A stretch of 64,000 nucleotides of DNA from an uncultured Clostridia bacterium (GTDB taxonomy: Bacteria; Bacillota; Clostridia; Christensenellales; Borkfalkiaceae). Positions 38,775 through 48,742 of this stretch are shown in pieces (the first letter of the stretch is position 1; the number at the start of each line of letters is the position of its first letter). The stretch lies in contig CANREJ010000003.1 of NCBI GenBank assembly GCA_947629665.1, positions 1 to 64,000 on the forward strand, given 5' to 3'. The position numbers and the translations under genes are program-made. Below the pieces are notes generated by a model. That model was not told where the DNA came from. It made no database searches and was given only the letters and a program-made list of their open reading frames with translations.

Positions 38775-38806
38775 TTGAATTTAATTTTACCGGAGGTAAT
38801 ATTTTA

Positions 38807-39265
38807 ATGAAACTAATTAAAAAACTTGCAGTGGTATTAACTGCGATTATGGCGGTTGTTTGCGTGGCGGCGTTTACCGCCTGCGACAAGGGAGGCGAAA
38901 CCTACGCCACTACTTCCTTTAACGTTACCGTACTCGGCGAGGACGGTAACCCCATTGACGGAACGAAAGGCGATGAGGACACAAAGGTAAAGTTACAGTT
39001 TTGTGCGGTTACGGCAGAAGGAAACGCCGACGCCTGCCTCTCCGCTTACCAGCCCGAAGTCGGCGCGGACGGAAAACTAACCGTGGACCTTTCAAGAATC
39101 AAGTCATTTGTGGAAAATAACGACGCAAACAGATTTGTAATACACATTATAAACCTTGAAGGTCAGGGTTATTCGTTCTTGGCAAACTACGGCGTATATG
39201 AAGTTGACAAGGTGCCGACCGAAATAAGCATTACGCTCAATAAAAACCAAACGGAAGCAATATAA
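38807..39265 (+). CDS. Small lipoprotein with carboxypeptidase-regulatory/SpaA-like domain
   Basis: Lipobox FTAC; FNVTVLGEDGNPIDGTKGDEDTKVKLQF... Confidence 0.65.
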   Translation: MKLIKKLAVVLTAIMAVVCVAAFTACDKGGETYATTSFNVTVLGEDGNPIDGTKGDEDTKVKLQFCAVTAEGNADACLSAYQPEVGADGKLTVDLSRIKSFVENNDANRFVIHIINLEGQGYSFLANYGVYEVDKVPTEISITLNKNQTEAI

Positions 39266-39269
39266 AACA

Positions 39270-39300
39270 AAGGGCTTTGCCGCAACGACAAGGCCCTTAA
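39270..39300 (+). terminator. Intercistronic hairpin (possible attenuator)
   Basis: aagggctttg...caaggccctt stem. Confidence 0.4.
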
Positions 39301-39317
39301 ATTATAAGGAGCAATAA

Positions 39318-41844
39318 ATGAAAAAGAAGAGAATATTATTGGCGGCGCTTGCCTCGATTTGCGTGGCGGCGGGCGCGGCGGGAATGGCGGCTTGCTCTAA
39401 CGGCGGCGAAACCCATGACCCCGCCCTTTACGCGGCATATCAATCTTATGCGGCTACGGTGGAAAACGCGCCCTCATACGAAGATTGGATAGCCGAACTA
39501 TTGTCCAAACTCAACGACGGCGGACAAAAGGGCGACGCGGGTGATAAGGGCGATAAGGGCGATAAAGGCGACCCCGGAGAGAGCGGCTACGACGGAAAGG
39601 ACGGTGTTGACGGCGAGGACGGCGTTGGAGTAGACGACGTCAAGATGGTTGAAATAAATGGCAAACAGTACTTTGAATTTACCTTTTCCAGCGGAAAAGT
39701 TGTCAGGCTTGCCGTGGACGGTTCGGACAGGCAGGAGTCCGTTGCATTTACAATAAACGCGGTTGACAACAACGGCGAACCCGTGGCGGACGCTTATTTC
39801 AACGTGGGATACACGGATAATTTCAACACCCGTCTTACAAAAGCGGGCACGGCGACTGACGATTCTTCGCAATACTGCGCGGTTAAAAGCAACCCCAAGG
39901 GAATTGCAACGCTTTACACCTTCCCCGAAGAATATACGGGGGGATACAGCGTATACCTTGCCGACCCCGCGTCAATTCCCGGCGGGACCGGTGTTCCCAA
40001 CGTGCCGCAGGGTTATACGGTTGATTTCGGCACCTCGCAGGGTATAAATAATACCAGCGCGCCCTTATTCGGTTACGGTAAACTTTAAAATAGACAACAG
40101 CTGGAACTCCCTCTACGACCCTGCAAACGATCTCGATTACAAGAGGTACGCGGAAGAGCCGCTGACTTCAAGCACGTTTAAAGTTACCTCCTCCCCCTAC
40201 GTTAAGCGGGCGCAAAAGGGCAAATACAACTACTTTACATTTTATCCCTACTATGAAAACAGGCCGCAAGGCGAACTTTCCGACAGCGATATAGAAACGA
40301 TAATTTCAAAGGCGCGCGAAGCGGCTTCGGGCGTGTACAGGCTGACATATACGGCGGATAATTCGGGGGCGAACGTTCAGTTAAACGCCTTCGACTTTAT
40401 AAACGGCAGTTACTTTGTGAGAAACGAGGACGGCTCACCCGCGGATTCGCTGGTGGCAATGCGCTCCGGCAATGTGCCCACGGACAGCGAGACGTTGCAG
40501 GCGGCATACCAAAGGTATAAAGCTACGGAGAGAAACTCCGCGCTTGATTATGACGCCTGGCTTGTGGAGTATTCCAAAACGTTCAGCGGCGGAAATTACG
40601 TTGACGTAACGGTTGAACAGGACGAGGCTTCGGCTACGTTCTGCCTTGGGTTTACAACAGATGTGAACTGCAACGTTACCATTACCGTTAAGAGGATAGG
40701 CGATGTAAGAAAATGGAGCAATGAGTATTCTACCGCAAAGATGCCGCAAGACGAGCCGCAAGCAATGGAAAACGACGGGAGAATTTTAGATGTGCCCCTT
40801 GACGCCGTTGTTGTCCGCGACGAAAAGGGCGTATACCATTTGAACAGCGCAACGGGGCCGGAAATTTACGTGCAACTCAATAATCCTACCCGCGTAAACA
40901 GCAGTTTTTCAATGATATATCTTTCGGACTATTCCGAAGTGTCCGTCAATCCCGAAGGCGGCACCACTTCCGAACACTTGACGGTGTTTAACTACTACAC
41001 CGAAACGACAGACGACAGTAACAACACGGGTGTGCGTACCTACACCGACTATACGGCGGTTGTTAAAGGGTACTCCGCGCTTGCCAACAGCGACGGCGGT
41101 TACCCCGTGAACGACCTTTTAAAGACCATTCTTGAAAACTTTTGCAAGAGCTTTATAGGCTGGGACGACTATGACGAATATTGGGTTGCCGCATGCTATT
41201 ACTACGGCGCGCCCTCAGACGGAACGGAAAATTCTCCTTACGACATAACAACGGGCGCAAATACCGTGGATTTGAATGCCGCGGGCACAACTTATCTCTC
41301 ATTCAAGCCCTCGGCTTCGGGATATTACACGGTTGTTTCTTCGGCCGGAACGCCGTCGGTTACGAACGGAATTGTTATTGACAACACGACGTATTTTTAC
41401 GCTTCAAGCGCGCAAGGCGTTACGTTTACGGTTGCCGGCAGCGGGTCTGCTACCGTTACCATAGGCACGGTTGCCGCAAACAAAGTAATTGAATACGCCG
41501 AAACTACCTCATCCAACTCCGACGGAACGTTTACCCAAACCGTTACAGGCACGGCGGAAAACCCCGTAAACAGAAGCGGCATAGGAGTGTTCCAGGTGAA
41601 TGTAGACCACTCGGCGTACAGCGGCAAGATTGCCGTTGACTTTAAGGCGGCGCTTGGCGGCGACGGCACGTACTTGATAACCGTTTACGGCTCCTCCACC
41701 GCCACCGTTGAAACAGGCGAAGCGGGCAATTACACAAGCGTTTTGGAAAGCACGTTTACCATGGCGTATGCGACAGCCACAAGGCTATGGTTCGATAACT
41801 CTGCGGACGGAACATTCTTTATAAAGGTTACCAAACTTTCCTGA
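39318..41844 (+). pseudogene. Surface lipoprotein with collagen-like segment, split by one frameshift near 40064 (ORFs 39318..40088 and 40333..41844)
   Basis: Lipobox MAAC, GQKGDAGDKGDKGDKGDPGESG; removing one T in gcgccc[t]tattcgg gives continuous ...NTSAPYSVTVNFKIDNSWNSLYDPANDLDYKRYAEEP... into the downstream ORF. Confidence 0.75.
39521..39632 (+). repeat. Collagen-like Gly-X-Y tract with tandem 9-bp GATAAGGGC units
   Basis: gataagggcgataagggcgataaaggc; protein GQKGDAGDKGDKGDKGDPGESGYDGKDGVDGEDG. Confidence 0.85.
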
Positions 41845-41906
41845 CGGCGGAATTTTAGAAAACCCCGATTTTTTAATTACAAAAGCCTTGAAAAGGCAAA
41901 CATAAA

Positions 41907-41928
41907 CGGCGCGCCGAATGGCGCGCCG
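41907..41928. terminator. GC-rich hairpin between convergent operons
   Basis: cggcgcgcc-gaat-ggcgcgccg; T-rich on minus strand (tttatgttt). Confidence 0.5.
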
Positions 41929-41962
41929 CTTGTTGTGTGGGGTGAATTGTTAATATCTGTAA

Positions 41963-44119
41963 TTATTTTAATGCTGCTTCGATTGCGGGGGTTAAATCGT
42001 CCAGGCGGGCGTTGATTACCGGGCCCTGCCGCACAAAGGATATATAACCTTCGGGATTGACTACTACCGTTATGGGATAGGAGCCCTTGCCGCCGAGACG
42101 GGTTGCGTAGAAGTCCGCACCTATGTCCTGCCCGAAAATTATCTGCCAATTAGACCAGCTTGCTTTGTTTCTGTCGGTGTTTTCGGAGTCTATAAACGTT
42201 TGGGCGCGGGGAGCGTCGTCGTTGTTGGCGTGCACGGCAAGCGTTACTACCTTGTCGCCGTACTGTTCGGTTATACTTTCAATATAGGGCAATTCTTCCA
42301 CGCAGGGACCGCAACTTACAAACCAGAAATTGATTACAAGAACCTTGCCGCGGGCACTCTCCGTGGAGAACGAGCCCTCCTTATAGGAGCTTTGATAGGT
42401 AGTTACGGTGAAGTCGTAGAGCTTGTCGCCCTCCCTGTACACCGTGGCGTCCCTTACGCTTGTAATTTCCGCCTCTATCTCCTCCGCTGAAAGCGGGCGG
42501 GTGTTGCGGGAGTAAATTTCGTGGTGAACGTTGAGTACCACCGTCGTGGGGAAAGCTCCGTCGCCGCCGCAGTCGGTGTAGGCGTCGAAACTGCCGTCCT
42601 GCACGAACGGAATATTATAGCCGTTGAAGCCGCGGGAGTCTATTATGCTTTGGACGGTTTCGCGGGAGTCGCTGTTCACAATGTGGACGGCAACTATGTT
42701 TGCCGTTTGGGTGAGCGTGGGAAGGCTTGCGCCGAGGTCGGCGAGATATTCCATGCTTGCGTCGTTCCTCGATGACCAGAATACAAGCACCGTGGGCTTA
42801 TCGCTGTTTTGGTAGAGCGTGTAGCTTTCGCCATCGTACTGCGTTTGATAGGTTTCGGCGGTGAAGTCCTTTACCGTTTTGCCGAACGACGCGTTTGCCG
42901 AGGGGCGGGTGTTGTAATACACGAGCGCGGATATAAGCAGCGCCGCCGCGAGTACCCAGGCTACGATTTCGAGTATTTTGCTTGTTTTGGTGCGCACATA
43001 GCGCACTTTTTGCATTTTGGGAGGCTCCTGCGCTTTATCTGCGGGCAAAGCTCCCTGTTCTTCGGTGGGCGCGGCCGCTGTTATGGGCGCGGGTTCCGCC
43101 GTTGAGGCTACATTTGCTACGGTTATTTCCGCAGGAGCGCTGTTTTCGGCTATGGGCATTGTTGTGCCGCTTACAAGTATTGCGCCGAGCGCAGAGCCTG
43201 CGCTTGCGGGGGCCTGAGAAGCGGTTACCGCAACGGAAGCGGGTTCCACAAACAGCTTGCCGCCCTTCCAGCTTATGGCATGGGTGGGGCATACCGATAT
43301 GCACTCGCCGCAGTTTATGCACTCGTGGTCGCCCACGTGGCGTATGTCCATCTTGCACTTGGCGATACATTTTCCGCAGTCGATGCACTTGCTCTTTTCA
43401 AACTTGACGCCGAGCAGGGCAATTCCGTTGAAGAAGCCGTAAATTGCGCCGAGAGGGCATATGAAGCGGCAAAAACCTCTGTATATGAATATGCACAGCA
43501 CTATGCACATTACCAATATGCAGAACTTCCAGCTGAAAAGATAGCCGAGCATTGCGTAGAGGTCGTTGTTGTACTCGCTTGAAAGCAAACCTATCGAGCC
43601 GCCGAACGTGCCCGCGGGGCAGATATATTTGCAAAAACCGGGAACGTTGTGATATATGAGCGGAACGGCGATTACGAGAGTTATCAAGAGTAGATATTTT
43701 AAATAACTCAACACGCGCGTTGCCGCGCTCTTTTTTACTTTGGGGGATTTTACTTTATATAACAAGTCCTGCGTCAGGCCGAAGGGGCACAGAAAACCGC
43801 AGATTGTTCTGCCGAGCATAAGCCCGAACAGCGCGATTATGCCCAAAATATAGTAGGGCGTTGTATTGCCCGAAGAGCCGAGCGAGTTTTGCAGGGCGCC
43901 CAAAGGGCAAGCCGCAACCGCGCCCGGACATGAATAGCAATTTAAACCGGGGGTGCAGACGTTTTTTGTTGCGCCCGTGTAAATCTGTCCCTCTCCAAAA
44001 CCTTTTAAATTGGCGTTGGTGAGTAGAGCCGCATAGAGCTGGATTATTCTTCTGCGCGTGGGAGCATGGTCTTTAAACCACCTGCCTACTCCCGTGAAAA
44101 ACGATTTTATTTTAGCCAA
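41963..44119 (-). CDS. NapH/NosR-type polyferredoxin membrane protein fused to two thioredoxin-like (TlpA) domains
   Basis: CTPGLNCYSCPGAVAACPLG, CGFLCPFG, CRFICPLG, CIDCGKCIAKCKMD, CINCGECISVCPTHA; two TlpA domains, the second with CGPC. Confidence 0.88.
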   Translation of the reverse strand: MAKIKSFFTGVGRWFKDHAPTRRRIIQLYAALLTNANLKGFGEGQIYTGATKNVCTPGLNCYSCPGAVAACPLGALQNSLGSSGNTTPYYILGIIALFGLMLGRTICGFLCPFGLTQDLLYKVKSPKVKKSAATRVLSYLKYLLLITLVIAVPLIYHNVPGFCKYICPAGTFGGSIGLLSSEYNNDLYAMLGYLFSWKFCILVMCIVLCIFIYRGFCRFICPLGAIYGFFNGIALLGVKFEKSKCIDCGKCIAKCKMDIRHVGDHECINCGECISVCPTHAISWKGGKLFVEPASVAVTASQAPASAGSALGAILVSGTTMPIAENSAPAEITVANVASTAEPAPITAAAPTEEQGALPADKAQEPPKMQKVRYVRTKTSKILEIVAWVLAAALLISALVYYNTRPSANASFGKTVKDFTAETYQTQYDGESYTLYQNSDKPTVLVFWSSRNDASMEYLADLGASLPTLTQTANIVAVHIVNSDSRETVQSIIDSRGFNGYNIPFVQDGSFDAYTDCGGDGAFPTTVVLNVHHEIYSRNTRPLSAEEIEAEITSVRDATVYREGDKLYDFTVTTYQSSYKEGSFSTESARGKVLVINFWFVSCGPCVEELPYIESITEQYGDKVVTLAVHANNDDAPRAQTFIDSENTDRNKASWSNWQIIFGQDIGADFYATRLGGKGSYPITVVVNPEGYISFVRQGPVINARLDDLTPAIEAALK

Positions 44120-44927
44120 GGCCTATACACTCCGTACAAATTCTTATTGCCTTGTTGAAAACTTCGCGTATGCTTCCGTTGAAACAACCGGCTATTACGA
44201 ACGCTATGCCGAGGCAGGCTATGGCAATGCGGACGCCGAGTTTAAAATATTTATGCGTTACAATCTGCATAAACTTGTTCTGTTTTGCGGCGGGAGCTTT
44301 TGAACCCGCAACGAGCTTTTTTACGTAGGGCAGTTGATTTTTGGCGGAAATCTTATACGCGGTTACATATAAAACCCCGGCTATGTAAACCACCGCCGCA
44401 ACGGGCAAGAGATACTTTGCCATGTTGAGCATATCCGCCGTTTTGTCCACGTTGGGGAAATTGGACGGCACACACAGATATACAACAACATAAATTAAAT
44501 ATGCGCATACCATGGCTAAAAGCACGCCGTGGATTATATTCAAGAATTTTTGTTGGCTCTTTACATATTCGAGAGAACTTTTAAGCTCCCCCTCCGCCTC
44601 CTTGGGCAGGCGTTTTTGGAGCCTTTTTAAGACGTAGCGGGGGTCGGTTACGGGGGAGATTTTTTCCTCGACGGCAAAAATTTCCCACAGTACGAAGCCG
44701 ACGGCTATCATGGCTATCCATATCCAGAAGGGCGCGGCGATTATGCCCAGGCGCTCCTCCACAAGCCCGCGCGAAAACGGACTGCTTTGCCCCGAAGCAA
44801 CGCCGCCCAGATAGATATCCAGCACCTGCCATATGAAGAGCGCGCCGACTACTGCCGTGAACGCCGTAAACGTCCAGCCGTAGATGAGCCGCACTTTTTT
44901 ACTTGTGCTTTCGCTTATTTTTTTCAT
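44112..44927 (-). CDS. Membrane protein with C-terminal CD1871A-like CXXC motif
   Basis: C-terminus VREVFNKAIRICTECIGLG-type motif (RICTECIGLG); 8-nt overlap with next gene. Confidence 0.7.
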   Translation of the reverse strand: MKKISESTSKKVRLIYGWTFTAFTAVVGALFIWQVLDIYLGGVASGQSSPFSRGLVEERLGIIAAPFWIWIAMIAVGFVLWEIFAVEEKISPVTDPRYVLKRLQKRLPKEAEGELKSSLEYVKSQQKFLNIIHGVLLAMVCAYLIYVVVYLCVPSNFPNVDKTADMLNMAKYLLPVAAVVYIAGVLYVTAYKISAKNQLPYVKKLVAGSKAPAAKQNKFMQIVTHKYFKLGVRIAIACLGIAFVIAGCFNGSIREVFNKAIRICTECIGLG

Positions 44928-44931
44928 AATT

Positions 44932-45201
44932 TTAACTCAACCAAAGATATGCAAACAGCCAAATTGCGCCGAAAATTGCCACAAATCCCAGGAGAATGGG
45001 CAACATCGCCGCAAACGCGCCGCGAACCATTTGCCTATATTCACGGCGGGTAACCTTGGGGGGAACTACCCCCATTTGTTTGTCCTTTAAGCGCTTTTCC
45101 AGCGTTGGGTCGTACCACTTAAAACCTTCTATGTTCATATTTGCAAAGGTTGTTGTGGTGTCCAATTCGGGCTTTTTGCGCTTTGCTTGTTTTTTTGACA
45201 T
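44932..45201 (-). CDS. Small membrane protein of unknown function
   Basis: 89 aa, one C-terminal hydrophobic region; tightly packed in operon. Confidence 0.6.
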   Translation of the reverse strand: MSKKQAKRKKPELDTTTTFANMNIEGFKWYDPTLEKRLKDKQMGVVPPKVTRREYRQMVRGAFAAMLPILLGFVAIFGAIWLFAYLWLS

Positions 45202-45219
45202 TTGATTTTATTTGCCTGT

Positions 45220-46290
45220 TTATTGTTTGGGATAGGACGCAAACGTTGCATCCGCGTTGGAATATGCCGCCTTGTATCCCACGGGATCCGCCAGATATTC
45301 GGGATCGTAGAGATGGCAGGCGCAGAAGTGCCCCGGAGTTACTTCCCTGTATTCGGGAGCGACTTTTTCGCACACGCTCATGCAACTGTCGCAACGGGTG
45401 TGGAATTTACAGCCCGAAGGAGGATTTACGGGCGATGGTATATCGCCCTTTAATATTACCCTGTTCATTTTATAGTGAACGTTGGGCACGGGTACAGCCG
45501 AAAACAGCGCTTTTGTATAGGGGTGCAAGGTGTTGTTGAAAATATCGTGCTTGGAGCCGTATTCAACAAGACTGCCCAAATACATTACGCCTACTTCGTC
45601 CGAGATGTGCTTGACCACCGATAGGTCGTGAGATATAAATACATATGTCAAACCGAGGGTGTTCCTCAGCTCTATGAGCATGTTTATTATCTGCGCCTGT
45701 ATGGATACGTCCAGCGCGGATACGGGCTCATCGCAGACAACAAGCTCCGGCTTTAATGCGAGCGCGCGGGCTATGCAGATCCTTTGACGCTGTCCGCCCG
45801 AAAACTCGTGGGGATATCTTTCAAAATAATGGGGTTGCAGGCCGCACATTTTCATTACGCCGATAACGTAGTCGTAGAAGCCCTTTTTATCCACCAGCCC
45901 GTGCTGGCGCGCCGCTTCGCCTATGATTTCACCGACGGTAAGCCTCGGCGAGAGGCTGGCGTAGGGATCCTGAAATATCATCTGCATGTTGGGGCGGCGC
46001 TTATCGAACTCACGGTTGGACAGGGCGGATACTTTTTCGCCCTTGAACCACACTTCGCCGCTCGTTATGTCATGCAGGCGGAGAATTGTTCTGCCCATGG
46101 TTGTTTTGCCGCAGCCGCTTTCGCCCACTATGCCCAGCGTTTTGCCCTTTTCTATTTTAAAGGAGACGTTGTCAACGGCTTTGAGCCACGCGTTGGGTCT
46201 TCCAAAAAAGTCCTTGCCGACCACAAAGTGCTTGCATAAATTGCGCACTTCAAGGAAGGATTGGGACGTGTATTCCGGATTTTCAGCCAT
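45220..46290 (-). CDS. oppF: Oligopeptide ABC transporter ATP-binding protein (start trimmed to MAENPEY)
   Basis: GIVGESGCGKTTMGRTILRL, FSGGQRQRICIARALAL, C-terminal Cys-rich oligopeptide domain. Confidence 0.9.
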   Translation of the reverse strand: MAENPEYTSQSFLEVRNLCKHFVVGKDFFGRPNAWLKAVDNVSFKIEKGKTLGIVGESGCGKTTMGRTILRLHDITSGEVWFKGEKVSALSNREFDKRRPNMQMIFQDPYASLSPRLTVGEIIGEAARQHGLVDKKGFYDYVIGVMKMCGLQPHYFERYPHEFSGGQRQRICIARALALKPELVVCDEPVSALDVSIQAQIINMLIELRNTLGLTYVFISHDLSVVKHISDEVGVMYLGSLVEYGSKHDIFNNTLHPYTKALFSAVPVPNVHYKMNRVILKGDIPSPVNPPSGCKFHTRCDSCMSVCEKVAPEYREVTPGHFCACHLYDPEYLADPVGYKAAYSNADATFASYPKQ

Positions 46291-47596
46291 TTGCTTCCTC
46301 CTTTGCGGGCTCGTTTTTATCTTCATATAAATAGCACGCCACTTTGTGGGTGGGCGTTACCTGCACGTACCCCGGATATTCGCCAGAACACTTCTCCATG
46401 CACTTGTCGCACCTGTCGCGGAAGTAGCAATAGTTGGGCATGTTTATTGGGTTGGGAACAAAGCCCGGTATACAGTACAGTTCATCGCTCTCCTGCTCTA
46501 CGGTGGGTTTGCTCTTTTGCAAGCCTATTGTGTAGGGGTGCAACGGGCGGTCGAAGATGTCCTCCGCCGTGCCCATTTCTATTACTTTGCCCGCGTACAT
46601 TACAACCACGTAGTCGGCCATTTCCGCAACGACGCCCAAATCGTGCGTGATGAGCATTATACTGCCGTTTATTTTGCCCTTTATCTCCCTTAACAAATCG
46701 AGTATCTGCGCCTGTATGGTTACGTCCAGCGCGGTTGTGGGCTCGTCGGCGACAATCAGCTTGGGGTTGCACAAAAGGGCTATGGCTATCATTACCCTTT
46801 GGCGCATACCGCCCGAAAGTTCGTGGGGATATTTTTTATATACGCCCTCCGGGTCGGCTATGCCCACAAGTTTGAGCATTTCTATACTGCGCGCTTTGAC
46901 GCGCTCCTTGGATATGCCCTCTATGTGAAGTTTGCCTACCTCGTCCAGCTGGTTGCCTATGGTGAACACGGGGTTCAAGGAGGTCATAGGCTCCTGGAAT
47001 ATCATTGAAATTTCTCTGCCGCGGATTGTGCGCATGGCGTCGGTGGGCATTTTGGCTATGTCCACTACCTGACGCTCCATTTCGTACATGGTGCCGCCGA
47101 GTTCGTTGGTTTTGACTATTTTTTTGCCATGCTCGTCGAGTTTGGGAATTTCGTTGCCGTTTTCGTCCGTCTCCGTTTCGTATACGGGGATTTTTCTGCC
47201 GCGGCTATCGCGCTTGAACATGTCGGCGCGGAAACGTATGGAACCGCTCACTATTTGGCCGCTGGGCGCCTGCACAAGGCGCATAAGCGAGAGCGATGTT
47301 ACCGATTTTCCGCAACCGCTTTCGCCCACAACGCCAACGGTGGAGCCTGCGGGAACGGAGAACGTTACGCCGTTTACCGCCTTTACCGTGCCTGCGTCCG
47401 AAAAGAAATATGTGTGGAGATCCTCAAATTCAACAACATTGTTGGGGTCCTTCATCTCGGTTACGTACTCTTCGGGGCGGACTCTGCGCTTTTTGGCCTT
47501 TTCATAGGTGCGTATGGCTTTGGAATTTTCTTTGGCGATCTGCCGCGATTCCCTATGAGATATATAGTGTTGTTTTTTATCCGATTTATCAGCCAT
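46283..47596 (-). CDS. oppD: Oligopeptide ABC transporter ATP-binding protein with unusual insertion
   Basis: GVVGESGCGKSVTSLSLMRL, LSGGMRQRVMIAIALLC, CYFRDRCDKCMEKC. Confidence 0.92.
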   Translation of the reverse strand: MADKSDKKQHYISHRESRQIAKENSKAIRTYEKAKKRRVRPEEYVTEMKDPNNVVEFEDLHTYFFSDAGTVKAVNGVTFSVPAGSTVGVVGESGCGKSVTSLSLMRLVQAPSGQIVSGSIRFRADMFKRDSRGRKIPVYETETDENGNEIPKLDEHGKKIVKTNELGGTMYEMERQVVDIAKMPTDAMRTIRGREISMIFQEPMTSLNPVFTIGNQLDEVGKLHIEGISKERVKARSIEMLKLVGIADPEGVYKKYPHELSGGMRQRVMIAIALLCNPKLIVADEPTTALDVTIQAQILDLLREIKGKINGSIMLITHDLGVVAEMADYVVVMYAGKVIEMGTAEDIFDRPLHPYTIGLQKSKPTVEQESDELYCIPGFVPNPINMPNYCYFRDRCDKCMEKCSGEYPGYVQVTPTHKVACYLYEDKNEPAKEEANG

Positions 47597-47599
47597 GGG

Positions 47600-48742
47600 T
47601 TACCTCTTCATTTTGGGGTCGAACGCGTCGCGCAACCCGTCGCCGACAAAGTTAAACGCAAGTATAGCAAGGGTTATACATATGCCCGAACCGAGCCACA
47701 TGTTGGGATAGAATTGCCTGTATTGGAATTGCGAGGCAAAGTTTATCATATTGCCCCAGGTTGCCGTCTGCACGGGAGCGCCTATGCCGAGGAAGCCCAG
47801 AGTTGCCTCCATAAGTATTACGCTACCCAGCCCCAGAGACATGGATACTATGAGCTGGGGAATTACGTTGGGCAACAAGTGTTTAAAGATTTTCGAACGG
47901 GTTGAAAGCCCCGAACACTTGGCGGCAAGCATAAACTCCTGCTCCCTTAAAGACAGTATTTGTCCGCGCACGAGCCGCGCGGTGCCAACCCAGCCTATAA
48001 GACACAGCACCGCCATTATTATATACAGCTTCCATATGGACGAATCAAAGCCCAAACTGTTGAGCGCGGTGCCCAAAATGAGCATTAACGGAATCGTTGG
48101 TATACAGCTTAACAGGTCGACTATTCGCATTATTATGCTATCCACAATACCGCCGAAGTAGCCCGCAATTCCGCCCAGAATTACGCCCAGCAACGTTTCC
48201 AGAATAATTACCACAAAGCCTATTGTAAGCGATACTCTGCCGCCGTACATGAGCCTTGTCATTATATCATAGCCGCTGTTATCGGTGCCCATCCAATGTT
48301 GGGCGGAAACGCCGTCCAGCTTATTGAGCGAAGAGTTCCAATCGTAGGTTATGGAATAACCGTCGTAAGTTTCGCCGTCCACTTCGTAGGAAAATATGTC
48401 GCCCGTGATTTGCGGGGTCGATTTGGTGTTGTCGGGGTCGGTTTCACCCCACGGGGAAAACAGGGGGCCTATAAAGGCAAATACAAACAAGAGTATTATT
48501 GTTACAAGCCCTATTACCGAAAGTTTGGAACGGAAAAAGCGTTTGGCAACGGTTGCGCCAGGAGAGAGCGCCTTTACCCTGTCGCCTAAATTTTCGCCGT
48601 GCAGATCGTCTCCCTCTTTTTGGGGGAGAGCTTTGATCTCCTCCTCCATTTCCGCTTCAAGGCGGATTTCGGGGACTTCGGCGGCTTCCGCCTGAATTTC
48701 GGGGTTAAATTCGTTTTTATTCTCTTCCATCAGTTTCCTCAC
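47600..48742 (-). CDS. oppC: Oligopeptide ABC transporter permease
   Basis: HWMGTDNSGYDIMTRLMYGGRVSL; EXLGFLGIG-type permease motifs. Confidence 0.9.
   Translation of the reverse strand: MRKLMEENKNEFNPEIQAEAAEVPEIRLEAEMEEEIKALPQKEGDDLHGENLGDRVKALSPGATVAKRFFRSKLSVIGLVTIILLFVFAFIGPLFSPWGETDPDNTKSTPQITGDIFSYEVDGETYDGYSITYDWNSSLNKLDGVSAQHWMGTDNSGYDIMTRLMYGGRVSLTIGFVVIILETLLGVILGGIAGYFGGIVDSIIMRIVDLLSCIPTIPLMLILGTALNSLGFDSSIWKLYIIMAVLCLIGWVGTARLVRGQILSLREQEFMLAAKCSGLSTRSKIFKHLLPNVIPQLIVSMSLGLGSVILMEATLGFLGIGAPVQTATWGNMINFASQFQYRQFYPNMWLGSGICITLAILAFNFVGDGLRDAFDPKMKR

Noticed and set aside
39521-39640. Short tandem repeats (gataagggc) as CRISPR-like array
   Set aside because: In-frame collagen-like coding repeats without spacers; no cas genes nearby.
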